A DNA stretch of 64,000 nucleotides from Peromyscus leucopus (GCF_004664715.2 NC_051063.1:109936829-110000828), one strand, 5' to 3'. Counted from the first letter of the stretch, positions 1-12,879 are shown. The notes: generated by a model not told the origin, from the letters alone. Numbers and translations: made by a program.

Positions 1-914
1 TTTAGGCATTAACTGACTTCTTTACTAGACATACAAATGGACTTTATGCTCAGTGGTATATCACTTCTGAATCCTCATTGTCCTGCACAGTGTTTGGTAC
101 AAGTTTTATTCCTGTTAAGAATCAATTTTTTTAATGCCTCAATGAGTATGATTCTGTAGTCACCATCTTCCAGTAGCAGAAGATGAAGATATTAAAATAT
201 GAGAATTTAACATATATGCAATAGATCTGACACTCAATCATGCATACACCGTGACCCTGTTCATTATTCTTTAATCAAGGATTTTTAAAACTGTCCAAAA
301 AAGATAATTAAAAGGACAAAATACAGTCTGGCAGTAGAGTAGAAGTAGAAAAAAATGATATATCAAGATTCAAGTTAGTAAAAATGAAAGTTTCATTAAT
401 TTAATAAAAAATAAATTCGAGGCAAATTGTCCAGGATTTAAATCCGAGAACTTATAAAGACTGCGTTGAATGGTCTTGCAATCTGGTAGTGAATGAAAGA
501 AGCTGAAAAGCAGTCACTCTCTTGTTAGCAGGGGGAAGCCAGGTGTTCCAGGGTCAAGAGGGGAAGGTGCCTCGCTCTCTCCAACTTGATGCCAAGTGTC
601 AATACTGCCTCCACAGAGCGCATACTTCAAAAGTAAAAGCAGCTCACCAGGTAGACAGAAAGGTATGCCCAACAGACAAAATTGTATACACAGGAAGAAT
701 GAGGTGAAAACACGAAGTTTATGTATTTGGCATTGACAGTGTCAATTTGGCATTTTTCTGTCATCAGGAAAAATAGACAGAAGTATGTGGAAGCTTGGAA
801 GGTAAGGTTGATGATGAAGTCCGTTCACATCAGCAATGCATGAACAAAAGAATTCTATGATATAAATGTAACTGTTTGTGAAGATAAGAGGGAGGTCCCT
901 ATCCTCCCATCTTA
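1..914. other. No recognised feature
   Basis: This is AT-rich single-copy-looking DNA. I see no gene, SINE, LINE or LTR that I can name. A short open frame at 522-707 has no recognisable protein motif and no context to support it. Confidence 0.5.
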
Positions 915-916
915 CA

Positions 917-948
917 TACACAGACACACAGACACAGACACAGACACA

Positions 949-980
<32 letters not shown>
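917..980. repeat. (CA)n microsatellite with CAGA interruptions
   Basis: The tract begins as CAGACA-type units and becomes a pure CA run at 950-980. It also produces a poly-Cys/Val open frame on the minus strand, which is an artefact of the dinucleotide repeat. Confidence 0.95.
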
Positions 981-982
<2 letters not shown>

Positions 983-1018
983 TGCTCACTGGTTTATTTG
1001 GAGGAGGAGTGTATCTTT

Positions 1019-1189
1019 TTGTTTTGTTTTGTTTTGCTTTGATTTTTCGAGACAGGGTTTCTCTGTGCAGCTTTGGAGCCTGTCCTGGAGCTCACTTTGT
1101 AGACCAGGCTGGACTTGAAATCACAAAGATTCACCTGGCTCTGCCTCCCAAGTGCTGGGATTAAAGGCATGCACCACCATTGCCCGGCA
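1019..1189 (-). mobile_element. B1 SINE, minus strand, with TSDs
   Basis: Read on the minus strand, the sequence has the B1 head (accaccatgcc), the CTTTAATCCCAGCACTTGGGAGG core (here a diverged form) and the ACAGAGAAACCCTGTCTCG tail followed by an A-rich stretch. A direct repeat GAGTGTATCTTT at 1007-1018 and 1190-1201 is the target-site duplication, so both boundaries are firm. Confidence 0.93.
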
Positions 1190-1201
1190 GAGTGTATCTT
1201 T

Positions 1202-1950
1202 GATACTACAGAATGAACCTGTAGAAGTAAAGCTCAAAAAAAAATGCATTCTTGGGGTGGGGTGAGTGTCTGTATAACTTTCCACAGGATAGATGAGCAC
1301 AGAAGATGTGGATTCTGAAAGGCATTTAAGATTTAGTATTGACAGTATATAGTGGATACTTGAAAACAGATGGAAAAAGGAAGAAAAGACACCATGGAAG
1401 AAGGAAGACACATACGTTTATGAATTCAGAGGATACTGGTGTTGGTTGCTTCAGTCACCAGAACAGAACATGTAAGTGGCACCACCCAGAGACAGAAAAT
1501 GCATTTAGTCTGGAATTTCATGCAATAAAACACACGTGACCCATGCACAGCTTTGAGTCATAAATAATGTCCTTTGAACTGAGAACACTCAGGGGTGTTG
1601 AAGAAAATTAGAATATATGTATACACCTATGACCAGAAAAGAAAACCAAAGAGAGGGAGATGGTCATGGGCAGGACAACAATAGCTACTCTATATAACAG
1701 GACAATTGGGATACAGCAGAGACTCTGGAGGCCTAATTTAAGAATAAACAAGTTCAACAAAACTGTGGCCTGTGTCCACCATGAAAAGAGAGCATGAAAA
1801 TAAGTTGGATTTTGAATTAAGAAGACCTCAATAACCTTTACCTGAAAAGCATCATGGGATGTCAACAAAGTTAGCATTGAGAAATATGTCAGAAGAGGTA
1901 ACAAGATGAAAATGCTTCTGGGTTACACACTGTTAGATATAGCTTTCTCA
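1202..1950. other. No recognised feature
   Basis: Mixed AT-rich sequence. Open frames at 1339-1539 and 1608-1904 show no motif that I recognise, and nothing here resembles a known repeat strongly enough to name. Confidence 0.45.
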
Positions 1951-1954
1951 TCAA

Positions 1955-2335
1955 GCTTTTGGGAGTGATAGAGAGATGGGTCAATTGGGTAAAGCATTTC
2001 TCACACAAAGATGAGGTCTGGAGTTTGGATCTACAGTTTGCATGCAAATGCCATGTGGACATGGTAGCTGGCCTGTGATCCCAATACTCTGGAGTTGGAT
2101 AAGGGATCCCAGAGCAAGCAGCTAGTTAGTCTAGTCAGACTGGCAACCTCTGGGTTTAAGAAGAGGTCTTACCTCAATATACGGTGTGTAGTGAGATTTT
2201 GGCATATGATATCTATCTCAGGCCTTCACCTGGATGTGCATATATATGATTATGCACCCACTCACAAGTCTGTTCACACATGAGGATCTGTGTCACACAC
2301 ACACACACACACACACACTCACCCCCTTAAAAATG
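1955..2335 (+). mobile_element. B4/B3-like composite SINE, diverged
   Basis: The head resembles the tRNA-derived 'gagagatggctcagtgggtaaagc' box (here a diverged form). It is followed by a B1-like middle (gtagctggcctgtgatcccaatactctgg) and ends in a CA run at 2294-2320. Head, B1-like middle and CA tail are the architecture of the B4-type fusion SINEs. Divergence is high, so the subfamily is uncertain. Confidence 0.7.
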
Positions 2336-2344
2336 AAATTATAT

Positions 2345-3470
2345 GCAGAAGGGGGCAGAGTAAGATGAATGAAATTTGGGGATATGATGTGGGTATGTGC
2401 TATAAAAGTAGTGAATGCTCAGTTAAAGTCTATGCAGTGAACACCATCTCCAACAGAATACACTGTACCAGGCAAATCTAATCGTAGGAAGTCTATATTT
2501 GTGCTTAAAGATTTAGAAAAGGCTGCCAGAGATGTACACATCATTTGTTCTGTGAGCTTTGTACATAAATGATGACTCAAATCAATGAAAGATTTAATCC
2601 AAACTGATGTGTATGCAAATCCCCTAGTCAGAGCCAGCTGCCACGGTTAGTTCTGTGCATCTGGGAAACAGCTGTCCGGCCTCATGGATGCCCTGCTTTT
2701 GTTCCACTTCAAATGGATGTCAAGAATAAAAGGAATGTAGGTGATTAGAAGGTAGTTTCCATTTCAGAAAGGCTCAAGGGTTTCTGGGTACCTCTGTGTG
2801 CAGATTCTGAATTGCCCTCCTCCCCTAGAGTGAACATGATGGAACATTTTCCACCTTTCCCATCCATGCTCTGAGGGTGCCTGGGCTAGATGGGGGCAGG
2901 GGGTAGCTTGTTTAATGATTTTAAAAGCCCTCTTCTCTCATGATTACACAGAGTCAGTAATGGGAGAGTCATTTTTAAGGCCAAGCATAAGTGATTACTC
3001 ACCGGGATGTAGAGGTTATGATAGGATGAGCCCAAGCCGCTGCTGACAGAGGCAAGATGCAGAGTTTGACCCTCTAAGGCAAGATGCTGCAGAGCCTGTG
3101 CCTCTGAGCTAGACAGCTGATGAGATGCCTTTGCCTTGGGATTCATACTACAACAATAGGCTAATAGATTGATGCCATAAAGGCACTGACCTTTGTGGGC
3201 AAGAACATTTTCTCACAGGAGAGGAAAAGGTACTGCAGGCCCTTGTGTGCTACAGTTTTGACAATGACTGACAGCATGGGCTGGTCCCAGTCCCCAGGAA
3301 GCATATGCATAGACTTTTGCATTGTTACCCTTTGATTAACTTCTGACACACTTTACAACATAAAACTCTTACAAGAAATTGCTCTGTAATGCTGGCTGTA
3401 GCATCTAGAAACTTTGCCAATGGGAGCTAAAATTGTCACTAAAGCAGTTTGGCTGGGAATACGATGGATA
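2345..3470. other. No recognised feature
   Basis: This is single-copy-looking DNA. The minus-strand frames at 2886-3146 and 3161-3349 show no motif or family resemblance. Confidence 0.45.
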
Positions 3471-3471
3471 G

Positions 3472-3472
<1 letters not shown>

Positions 3473-3512
<40 letters not shown>
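3473..3512. repeat. (GT)n microsatellite
   Basis: An uninterrupted GT dinucleotide run, followed by a short alternating purine-pyrimidine stretch (gcgcatatgtac). Confidence 0.95.
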
Positions 3513-3515
<3 letters not shown>

Positions 3516-4920
3516 ATATGTACATTAAACATTTTGGAGTTTAAGTCTTTGTACTCCTAATGCTATTATTCAAATGCAATATTCAGAAAAATATCTTCAC
3601 ATGTTACAGACATATTGAGCCTGAAGAGACTTAAGGTCACAATGAAAATAAATAATGCATGGAGTCAGAGGCCTGAAGCAAAAGTTAACTAATTTCAAAA
3701 TGGGTCAAAATCACAACAATTAAGTTCCTGACATGTGAAGTCATTTTTTTCCTACCTAAAATATTAACCAACTTGCTTCACTTCTTCTAGATTGATTTGT
3801 AGAGCACAAAAGGTCATTTTGGAGGTGGGGGTGTGGGGATTTGGCTTCTACAAGCCATCCATAATGAAAGCCAATAAATTAGGTAAAGCCCCTGTTTACC
3901 TAAGCTGAAATATTGATGTCCACAACCACATCGAATGCAAATCTCTGCATTAATCATTTTTCTCCAGTCAGGGAATTCAGACCATGGTAACACACGCTTT
4001 GATAGACCTATACATCATAGTTACAGCAGCATTAGACAGTGCCTCAGTGACAGAATGCAAATATATGGCAACGGATCGCCTTCATTTTCCCCAGCCTGAC
4101 TTTGTGTCGGCTCAGTCTTTTCCGAGGTTTTGACATGGGTTTGAGTCACTCTTGTAGCTCAAGACATAAGGACAAAATGTGAACAAGAATTTCTGCTGTT
4201 GGTAAATGCTAAGTAAGACAGAGAAGGGTCAGGTGAGAATTCCATAAGCATAGAAGTCATAGCATCCATGTCCCATAAGGTGTGATCCATGAACCACCTG
4301 CAGTGGTACTTTCAGGGAAATGCAGCTTCTTAATCTCTACTCATAACATAAAGATTCCATTTCCATAGGTCAGGACCAGATTATCTTCATTTTTTATGAG
4401 CTCACTACATCTTAACAGAGCACAAAATTTAATACCTGCGATGGATAGCTGTCACGTGCCAGATCCTGACCATCACGCTGATCCTGCCACTTTGTACAAA
4501 AAGGTATTAGTTTACCAAATAGATTCCAAATTCTCTAGTTTTATACTTAGTCCCCTTCCTCTGCTTTGATAGAGAACCCAATCTCATCTTCCAGGTAGCC
4601 TGCTATCTCCTCCATATACAAGACCCTTCAACTGTGAGTTCCAACAGAGATATTTTACCTGGCTTCAGATTGACTTATGAAAATGCCTGTTCAGTTTCTG
4701 TACTTGACACTTTGAAGACAAGCATGGCAGACTAACCTCGTTGTAACCCCTGTGCAAATAGTGTTTTTGCTATTCCTCATGTCATTATTTATTTTTATTA
4801 AGTAAACTACCCAATGAGTCACAGAAGTATACACCTGTAGCTGCCACCACAGCCCATCCTGTCCTTCCAGGGTGGTTCTGCCTTTCTCCTTTGACACCAT
4901 AATAGGCCGCCAGCTTTTTG
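3513..4920. other. No recognised feature
   Basis: No nameable repeat or gene. A short minus-strand open frame at 4691-4900 has no recognisable motif. Confidence 0.4.
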
Positions 4921-4924
4921 CACA

Positions 4925-5200
4925 GTCTTTTGTCTAGAATTTCTCAAATTAATCTTCCACATGGTAACTAAATGCTATTTTAAAAATATATCTGACTGAG
5001 TCACTTGTTTCTTTAAACAAATTCCTCATGTAGGATAAATCCCAGGTTTCTAACCCAGAAACCTGCCCTTTCTAATGGAGCTGCCTTTTCATCGCCAGCC
5101 CCCACACAGACACAGCTTCTGTCCCACCCGTCTTAACTGTCTATCAAAACAACTTAGAAATATTAAGTTTTATCAAAAACTTATGCTTATGGTCCTCTTT
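4925..5200 (+). mobile_element. L2 LINE 3' remnant
   Basis: A diverged form of the L2 3' region can be followed: 'tctgactgagtcacttgtttct...' then the 'ctgcccttt...tcatcgcc' part, in the plus orientation. This is an ancient mammalian LINE; no coding potential remains. Confidence 0.5.
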
Positions 5201-6028
5201 CCCTTTTATGTAGAATGCCCCTTCTCAATTATATCCAATTAGATTGTTAGCCAAACTTATTGTTATAAATGATATTTATGAAATGGCATCTACATTAATG
5301 CTATCACCTAATAACAGTTGTTTTCTGTGTATATTGAATAATCTCCATGTATTAAAACAATGGTATAGATTAAATTAAAAGTTCCTTCTATTCTCACTAA
5401 GATCTAATATGTAATCATAACTATCACTCTTTCAAATAATCTCTGTTCAAGCCTTTGTTTTCATCAGCTTTAAAAAAAAAAACTTTCTATTTCTTGTGCT
5501 GTGACAGTTAACACTTCCTATTCTTACTTCAGTTAAAACCATCAGCCTAATCTATGAAAATACTGCACTTAGACTATCCTTTCTCTTCTCACTGCTGCAT
5601 GACCTGCACCACAAGGCAGGGTAGGAATCACAGTGTTCATGTCTGATTTCTTAGGATGTAGCTCAAACTCTGGAACAGTGAAAACTGACAATTGATGTTT
5701 CCTTCCTTCCATCTGGTCCACGGCAGTAGAGAATACTGCCATGAGCAGCCCTCATCATACTAACTAAAATGGTTTGACTTCGGAGGGTAAACACAGGGCC
5801 ATGAACATGATTCTTTCTATAGTATCTGGTCCTATGTCTTCTATATGATCAGTTTCCAAAAGTCTTGGTAGAAATACAATTGCCAGTGTCTGCATTTTAG
5901 GCATTTCACAGTGACAATCAGCTCCACAAAAATTTTAAAATACAGAATATATATTCATTGATAAAAGGAAAAGAAATATGTATATTAGCTTCACTTGACA
6001 AACATGTCAAAATGAATTTTCATTAGAC

Positions 6029-6029
<1 letters not shown>

Positions 6030-6058
<29 letters not shown>
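6030..6058. repeat. (GT)n microsatellite
   Basis: A GT run immediately left of the L1 insertion at 6113-8682. It may have been present at the target already. Confidence 0.95.
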
Positions 6059-6061
<3 letters not shown>

Positions 6062-6112
6062 CAGACAGAACAAATGCAAGAACTCAAGATAGTACACAAA
6101 AATGAAACAAGA

Positions 6113-8682
6113 TGCCATAGAATTTTTACTGCTGAATAATACTCCATTGTGTAAATGTACCATATTTTTCTTATCCATTCTTCAGTTGAGGGGCATCTAG
6201 GTTGTTTCCAGGTTCTGGCTATTACAAATAATGCTGCTATGAACATAATTGAGCAAGTGACATCTTTTGGGTATATGCCCAATAGTGGTATTGCTGGGTC
6301 TTGAAGTAGGTTGATTCCCAATTTTTTTTATTAAGAAATATTTTTTAATCATTTTATATACCGATCAAAGATCCCTGATTCCCAACTTTTTGATAAACCA
6401 TCATACTGATTTCCAGAGTGGCTTTACAAGTTGGCACTCCCACCAGCAGTGGGGGAATGTTCCTCTTACTTCACATCCTCTCCAACATAACTTGTCATCA
6501 GTGTTTTGATCTTAGTAATTCTGACAGGTGTAGGATGGTATCTTGGTGTCATTTTGATTTGCATTTCCCTGATGGCTAAGGATGTTGAACAATTTCTCAA
6601 ATGTCTTTGGGCCATTTGAGATTTTTCTGTTGAGAATTCTCTGTTTAGCTCTATAGTCCATTTTTAATTGGAATATTTGGTATGTTGATGTCTAGTTTCT
6701 TGAGTTGTCTATATATTTTGTAGATCAGCCCTCTGTTAGATGTGGGGTTGATAAAGATCTTTTCCTCTTCTGTAGGCTGCCATTTTGTCTTGTTGATCAT
6801 GTCCTTTGCTTACAGAAGTTTCTCAGTTTCAGGAAGTCCCATTTATTAATTGTTGTTCTTAGTGTCTGTGCTACTGATGTTATATTTAGGATGTAGTCTC
6901 CTGTGTCAATGCATTTAAGACTATTTCCACTTTCTCTTCTATCAGGTTCAGTGTAGCTGGAATTTTGTTGAGGTCTTTGATCCATTTGAACTTGTGTTTT
7001 GTGCATGGGAATAGATATGGATCTATCTGAATTCTTCTATAGGTCCACACCCAGCACCATTTGTTGAAGATGCTTTGATTTGATTCCATTGATCCACATG
7101 TCTGTTTTTATGCCAATACCAAGCTGTTTTTATTTCTATAGCTCTGTAGTAGAGCTTGGTGTCAGGGATGGTGATGCTTCTGGAAGTTCTTTCATTATAC
7201 AGAATTATTTTGGCTATCCTGGGTTTTTTTGTTTTTCCATGTAAAGTTGAGCATTGTTCTTTTGACGTCTGTGAAGAATTGTGTTAAGATTTTGATGGGT
7301 ATTGCATTGAATCTGTAAATTGATTTTGGTAGATTGCCATTTTTACTATGTTGATCCTACCTATCCAAGAGCATGGGAGATTTTTCCGTTATCTAATATC
7401 TTCTTCAATTTCTTTTTTTAAAGACTGAAAGTTGTCATACAGATCTTTCACTTCTTTAGTTAGAGTTACTCCAATATATTTTATGTTGTTTGGGGCTATT
7501 ATAAAGGGTTATATTTCTCTAATTTCTTTCTTAGCTCATTTATCATTTGTATATAGGAGGGCTACTGATTTTTTTTTTGAGTGAATCTTGTATCCTGCCA
7601 CATTACTGAAGGTATTTATCAGCTGTAGAGTTCCCTGATATTTGTAGGCACATGGCTAGAACTATAAAGAATCATTCTGAGTGAGGTAACACAGACCTAG
7701 ACAGGTAAACATGGTATGTACTCACTCATAAATGGATATTAGACCCAAAGCAGAGGATAACCAGGCTACAACCCATAACCCCAGAGAAACTAGGTAAAAA
7801 GGAGGACCCTAAGAGGGGCACACATGGAGAGACCCAGGAAGGAAAAATAGTTAAGATCTCCTGGGGAAACTTGGAAGTGAGGTAGAAGGGAATAGATGGG
7901 GCATGGGAACAGGAGGAACTGAGAAGGCCCTAGTGGGAAGAGGGATAGAAAGGGAGAGCAATGAAAGAGATATCTTGGTAGAGGGAACCATTGGGGGTTT
8001 AGGGAGAAACCTGATACTAGGGAAATTCCAAGCTATCCACAAGGATGACACAAGTCTAGCAATAATGGAGCGGGTGAATGAACTTACCTTCCCCTATAAT
8101 CAGATTACTGATTATTCTCATTGTCATCATAGAACCTACATCCAGTAATTGATGGACGCAGATGCAGTGATCCACAATCAAGCATTAGGCTAAATTCCTA
8201 GACTTCAGTTGAAGAGAGTGAGGAATGATCACAGGAGCAAGTGAGGTCAATATCATGATGGGGAAAAACACAGAGACAGCTAACCCAGGCTGATGGTAGC
8301 TCATGGACTTTGGCCTATCAATTGAGGAACATGCATGGGACTGAAATAGGTCCTCTGAATGTGGGTAACAATTATGTGGCTAGATCTGTTTGGAGAGCCC
8401 CTAGCAGTGGGACCAGGACTTACCCTGGGTGCATGAAATGGCTTTCTGGAACACATTCCTTAGGGTGAGATACCTTGCTCAGCCTTGATACAGAGGGTAA
8501 GGGCTTCTTCCTGCCTTAATTTAGTATGCCAGACTCTTGTTGACTCCCCAAGGGAGGCCTTACACTCTCTGAGGAGTGGATAGGGGGTGGTATGGGTGGA
8601 TGTGGGAGGGTGGGAGAAGGGGGGCAACTGGGATTAGAATGTAAAATGAAAAAAAACTTTTTAAAAATAAATTTAAAAAAAA
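6113..8682 (+). mobile_element. 5'-inverted, 5'-truncated L1 insertion
   Basis: From 6113 to about 7645 the sequence is L1 ORF2 read on the minus strand. Conserved ORF2 pieces include 'IPLLGIYPKD', 'CPSTEEWIRKIWYIYTMEYY' and 'SIFNKWCW', with stops and frameshifts. From about 7650 to 8682 it is the end of ORF2 (cattctgagtgaggtaac), the G-rich 3' UTR and an A-rich tail, on the plus strand. Joined segments of opposite strand with the tail at one end are the signature of twin priming. GAAACAAGA occurs at 6104-6112 and 8683-8691 and is the likely target-site duplication. The element is dead: it lacks ORF1 and most of ORF2, and contains stop codons. Confidence 0.9.
6322..6375 (-). mobile_element. 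54-bp L1 3' tail nested in older L1
   Basis: A short segment interrupts the ORF2-derived sequence. On the minus strand it reads as the last bases of a rodent L1 3' UTR (ggatctttgatcggtatataaaatg in kind, compare the plus-strand tail at 12816-12870) and runs into an A-rich end. It is flanked by TGATTCCCAA at 6312-6321 and 6376-6385. The ORF2 reading resumes after the second copy. Confidence 0.88.
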
Positions 8683-8874
8683 GAAACAAGAAAGAAAGCC
8701 TGTAGTAAGAAAAAAGCAAATGGCAACTTAGAGAGCTAGAAACTCAAGAAATAAATTATCCCATGAATATTATACTTTAGAACAAAAACCTTTTAAAATA
8801 CATAAATGCATTTTGTGATTTGGGTTATAAAAATGGAGAACAATATAATAATAAATGATTATTCCATTTATTAA
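8683..8874. other. Flank between L1 and MIR
   Basis: The stretch begins with the right TSD of the L1 and continues as AT-rich DNA without a nameable feature. Confidence 0.5.
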
Positions 8875-9015
8875 GTGCATATCGTGGCCCAGATGTTTTG
8901 TGTAGCTAAAGATAACTGCAAAGTTTTCTCTTGTTTTGTAGATGAGGAAACTGTGTGTCAGGAGGATTTAATAAATTATTCAAAGTCATGCTAAAATACA
9001 AGCACATACAACATA
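8875..9015 (-). mobile_element. MIR SINE remnant
   Basis: The phrase 'tagatgaggaaactg' and the following 'ttcaaagtcatgct' match the reverse complement of the MIR core and its flanks (tttcctcatctgtaaaatggg on the sense strand). It is an old mammalian SINE, diverged. Confidence 0.7.
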
Positions 9016-10767
9016 GCAAGTACTCTTTCATTTGACAGGCATGTGCTAAGAAAGAAGTATGCTGAACATTGAAACAGGAGTTAAATATTCAGGATTGAAT
9101 AAAAGTTCAAGTAATTCCCTAACTTGTGGTAGAGTAATAGGGAATAATATATAGGTTAAAAAGCAGGCACGATGACAGCCCATTGTGGGGAGTTTGTAAA
9201 GGAAACAATGTCCTCAGAGACAGACATCCAGTCTGACTTGGCTAGAGGAGTCATGTAAACCATATGAAAATACTTCTCTAATAGTCACAAAAATACCTAA
9301 TTTCCTGAGGGAAGAATCATGGTTTGAAACACAATGTTCAAAACTTTTGCTACCAGCATTTTTGAGAAGATCACAGCAGATCACCCTGACTTTGCAATCT
9401 AAGTGGATACCTGAAGTGACATTGTGTATTCCATGTGACTTCCAATACTATAGTCCGTAGGAGGTTAATGAGGATGAGACACATGTTATATCACAGAGGG
9501 ATGTTTCACATATGTGCAGGCATAGGTATAAGTGGTGCCCTTCAGCCTATGTTTAGTTTAATGGATCTTATTTGCTTTGTGCCTCATGATGATTCTTCAA
9601 ATGGTTTTCTTGGATTTATGAATAAGAAGGCTAACATCCTAGCAATTCATCAGAAATAAGGAAAAGTTCCTTTTCATCCCTTGTGGCATTTTTCCTTTGG
9701 CACCACCAAGGGTACTTTCTTCTTCCAATGTCTAGTTCCAATGTCACAAGACAATATCCTCAGTCTTGCTTTACTTCTCCAAAAGCTCCAGTGCCTCTGG
9801 CTCTATTCCCTTCTGTATTTTCTCTTTCCCAGTTCTTTGATTTTCTTTTTGTAGCTCTGATTTACTGAACAATGTAGCTGAGAAAGGATCATTTCCTATT
9901 GACTATGCATGGGACTAAATTTGTTCTTATTATGCTTGCCACTCTGTGTCTAGTAAATTGTCTCAATATTAATCTAGGCCATAGAAGACCAATATACAGC
10001 ACCGATTCATGAAGTATTTATTAAGGTCCATATGTTATCAAATTTACAAGATCTTGGGCAGAGCCACTATTGGGAATGGTGAACTTAAAGTAACAAAATA
10101 AATACGAGATGGTGCCTATAACAAATATGCATTGCCTTTTGAATACCCTTCTGTCTCCCTTTCAGGACCATGTGGTTGTTAAACCTAATTTTATGACCAA
10201 TGTCATGATGTTAAACTTGTCAGTCTTCATTGTACCCTCAGCTGTGAGTTCTCCCATACCCTCCCTTTACATGTTACTCTAATTCAGGATGTGGGTTGAA
10301 ATCCCAGAAGTGGTGAGCTTGGGCTCTGAGCACACAGTACATTAATTTATTGCACACTGACATCCATTAATTTTGACTAGTACTATCAATTATACTACAT
10401 AACAGGGAGATAACTATGTTATCACCTTTACAGAGTGTCTTTCTTAGGAAATGTATGTAGTCTTTGCAAGACTCTAATGCTGATGGATAATTCTTCCAAA
10501 AGCACAATTTGGTGGTAGTTTCTTCTATGAGATCTTAAAAATGCAAGTTCATAGAATGTTTCTGAGGTTTGTATCACCTATCTAAATAGACAATTAATAA
10601 ATTTACCATGGTTATTCTGATAAAGAGGAGTAATGTGTCCCTAATTATTTTGGACCTTTTAAATACATCTACTTTGCATGTATGAAAGTTCATATAAAGC
10701 AGTGTTACAGCTTTGTCTGGCTTTATGAGTTATTCCAGATTTATCTATTAGGTGTCACTATAAGTAT

Positions 10768-10768
<1 letters not shown>
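9016..10768. other. No recognised feature
   Basis: About 1.7 kb of single-copy-looking DNA. Open frames at 9435-9659 and 9683-9868 carry no motif that I recognise. Confidence 0.4.

Positions 10769-10798
<30 letters not shown>
10769..10798. repeat. (CT)n microsatellite
   Basis: A CT run directly abutting the diverged B1-like SINE, a common position for A-tail-adjacent simple repeats. Confidence 0.93.
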
Positions 10799-10799
10799 G

Positions 10800-10935
10800 T
10801 TTTATTGAGGCAGGGTCTTAATAGGTTGACTTCAGTCTCATTACGTGGTTAATGCTAGCCTTGAATTACTGACCCTGCTGCCTCTACATCATTAGTGCTG
10901 CGATTACAGGATGTGCCATTACATCTGGTTGAGGC
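10800..10935 (-). mobile_element. Diverged B1/proto-B1 SINE
   Basis: Reading the minus strand, 'catcctgtaatcgcagcactaatgatgtagaggcag' in kind and 'gaggcagggtct' on the plus strand are the decayed B1 core and tail. It is older than the other B1 copies here. Confidence 0.7.
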
Positions 10936-10939
10936 TTCT

Positions 10940-12155
10940 TACTTTTGAAATCCCATTTGACTTTACCTCATGTGATCATATTCTGTCTAATCCTATTACA
11001 TTTCCAATCTAGATATTTTCTGTCTTGTCTTTCTTCTAAGTAGCTTCTAGATCTTGCTCTTCTAACAGAAGTTCTCTGATGTTAAAAGAAAATTGAATAT
11101 TTTATTAAGCTTCAGGCCTCTTAAATTACTTCTGTTAAATCAGTCATGGGAAAAGATTAGGAAATAATTCAGAATTCTCTTCTGGCCTCCAAATTCACTC
11201 CAAATAAAATGGAATCTTTGCCAGTAATGCCTTGCAAGAAATTTACCCAGGATAAACATGTGGCACAGCTACTCACTCAACTTCAGGCATTATTTTATGT
11301 TATTGTAAACAAGAGCAAGACATCATACCATCTCACATTTAATGTAGAGAAAGGAAATAATAGGAACAATATGCACTGAAATGAGATGATGGAGAAAAAA
11401 GAAAGAAAGAAAAAGAGAATTAGACTACAGAAATGCAGAGCAGAGTGAAAGGAGGTTGAAAGAAAAGTACAGAAAAAGTAAGACAGGGTTACTAGAAAAA
11501 AGTCTGCCAAGAGCATCCTGAGGAGTGATGGTAATGCAGAGATGGAAGTGCACATCTAGAGACAGCATTCCCAGTGAGAAGCCACAAGGGCCAGGTCTTG
11601 AGGTGGGGTTAAGTTAAGGGAGAGAGTGAGACCACAGTGCTTATGGAGAAGTAGGCAAGGGTAGTGCTACATGGGAGTGAGATCTGGTAGACTGAATGTG
11701 GTGGAAACCCCATGTGGCCAGTGCTGTTTCTCATCTCTTTTCAGGCCTATGGAAAGAAAGACAAAAGGCTTCTTCACAATTTAAGACAAGTCTTGGTGTT
11801 TCCAGTGAATCATGCCACCAGTGTGTCAATAAATAAAATTTTTTAATATCCTTTCAACACCTCTTTAGATTAAATTATCCAATAAACTTCCTGCTTTAGA
11901 GGAATATTTAGTAGTATTAGAATATACTCACATTTTATTTCATAGCACAGAGATGCTAGGCCCATACAACCTTCAAAACTAGGTTAGTTTCATTTATATA
12001 TAATTCACATGGTTCATAAAATCACTATAGGACTACTTGTAATGTTATTTTTAAGAAATTAAGTGGTGAAGCCATGAAAATTAGTCTACTTTTAATCATT
12101 TAAACAAACTTATGTTTTCTTATATTTCAAGTATCTCTCAATGAAAGTGATACCA
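10940..12155. other. No recognised feature
   Basis: About 1.2 kb with no nameable repeat or gene. A minus-strand open frame at 11295-11555 is Phe/Leu/Ser-rich because its plus strand is purine-rich (gaaagaaag stretches), and I do not regard it as coding. Confidence 0.4.
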
Positions 12156-12159
12156 TGAT

Positions 12160-12874
12160 AGAGACATCATGGGAATAGAGAAACACCCGGTTCTAGGGAA
12201 GTTGCCAGGAATCCCCAAGGATGATGACCCCAGCCTGGGTTACTAGCAATGGTGGAGAGGGTGCCTGAACCAAACTGGCTTGCCACAGAGATCGGACTGG
12301 TGAATACCTTGACTGTCCTCACAGAACTTTTCACCAGTGACTGATGGAAGCAGATGCAGAGATCCACAACTAGTCACTAGAAGGAGCTCCAGGAGTCCAA
12401 TCAAAGAGAAAGAAGAGGGATTCTATGAGCAAGTGCATCAGGATCATGGTGGGGAAACATGCAGGGACAATCAAACCAAATGGAAGGGAACTTAATGAAA
12501 GTTGCATCAATGGCTATGGAGCCTACATGGGACTGGACTAGGCCCTTTGCATGGTGAGACAATTGTGTAGCTTGATCTGCTTTGGAGGCCCCCTGGCAGT
12601 AGAATCGGAATCCATCTAGTGCATGAGCAGGCTTTGTGGAAGCCACTATCTGTGATGGGACACCTCTTGCAGCCTTGAGGCATGGGGAAGGACTTGAACT
12701 TGCCTCTACTGAATGTGCTTCCCCATTGGAGGCCTTGCCTTCTTGTGGGTGCGAGTGGGGATGGGTTGGGTTTGGAGGGGGAGGCTCGGGAGGTGGGAGG
12801 AGAGAAGAGGGGGGTCTTTGATTGGTATGTAAAATGAATGAAAAAGTTTTCTTGATAAAAAATAAATAAATAAA
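12160..12874 (+). mobile_element. L1 3' end, 5'-truncated
   Basis: The L1 3' UTR is in the plus orientation. It contains the 'gatggaagcagatgcagagatccacaac' and 'agactcc...ggagtcca' type landmarks, a G-rich tract at 12760-12815, then 'ctttgattggtatgtaaaatg' and an AAATAAATAAAT tail. The other L1 tails at 8580-8680 and, on the minus strand, at 20005-20120 have the same layout. Confidence 0.9.
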
Positions 12875-12879
12875 TGTAC

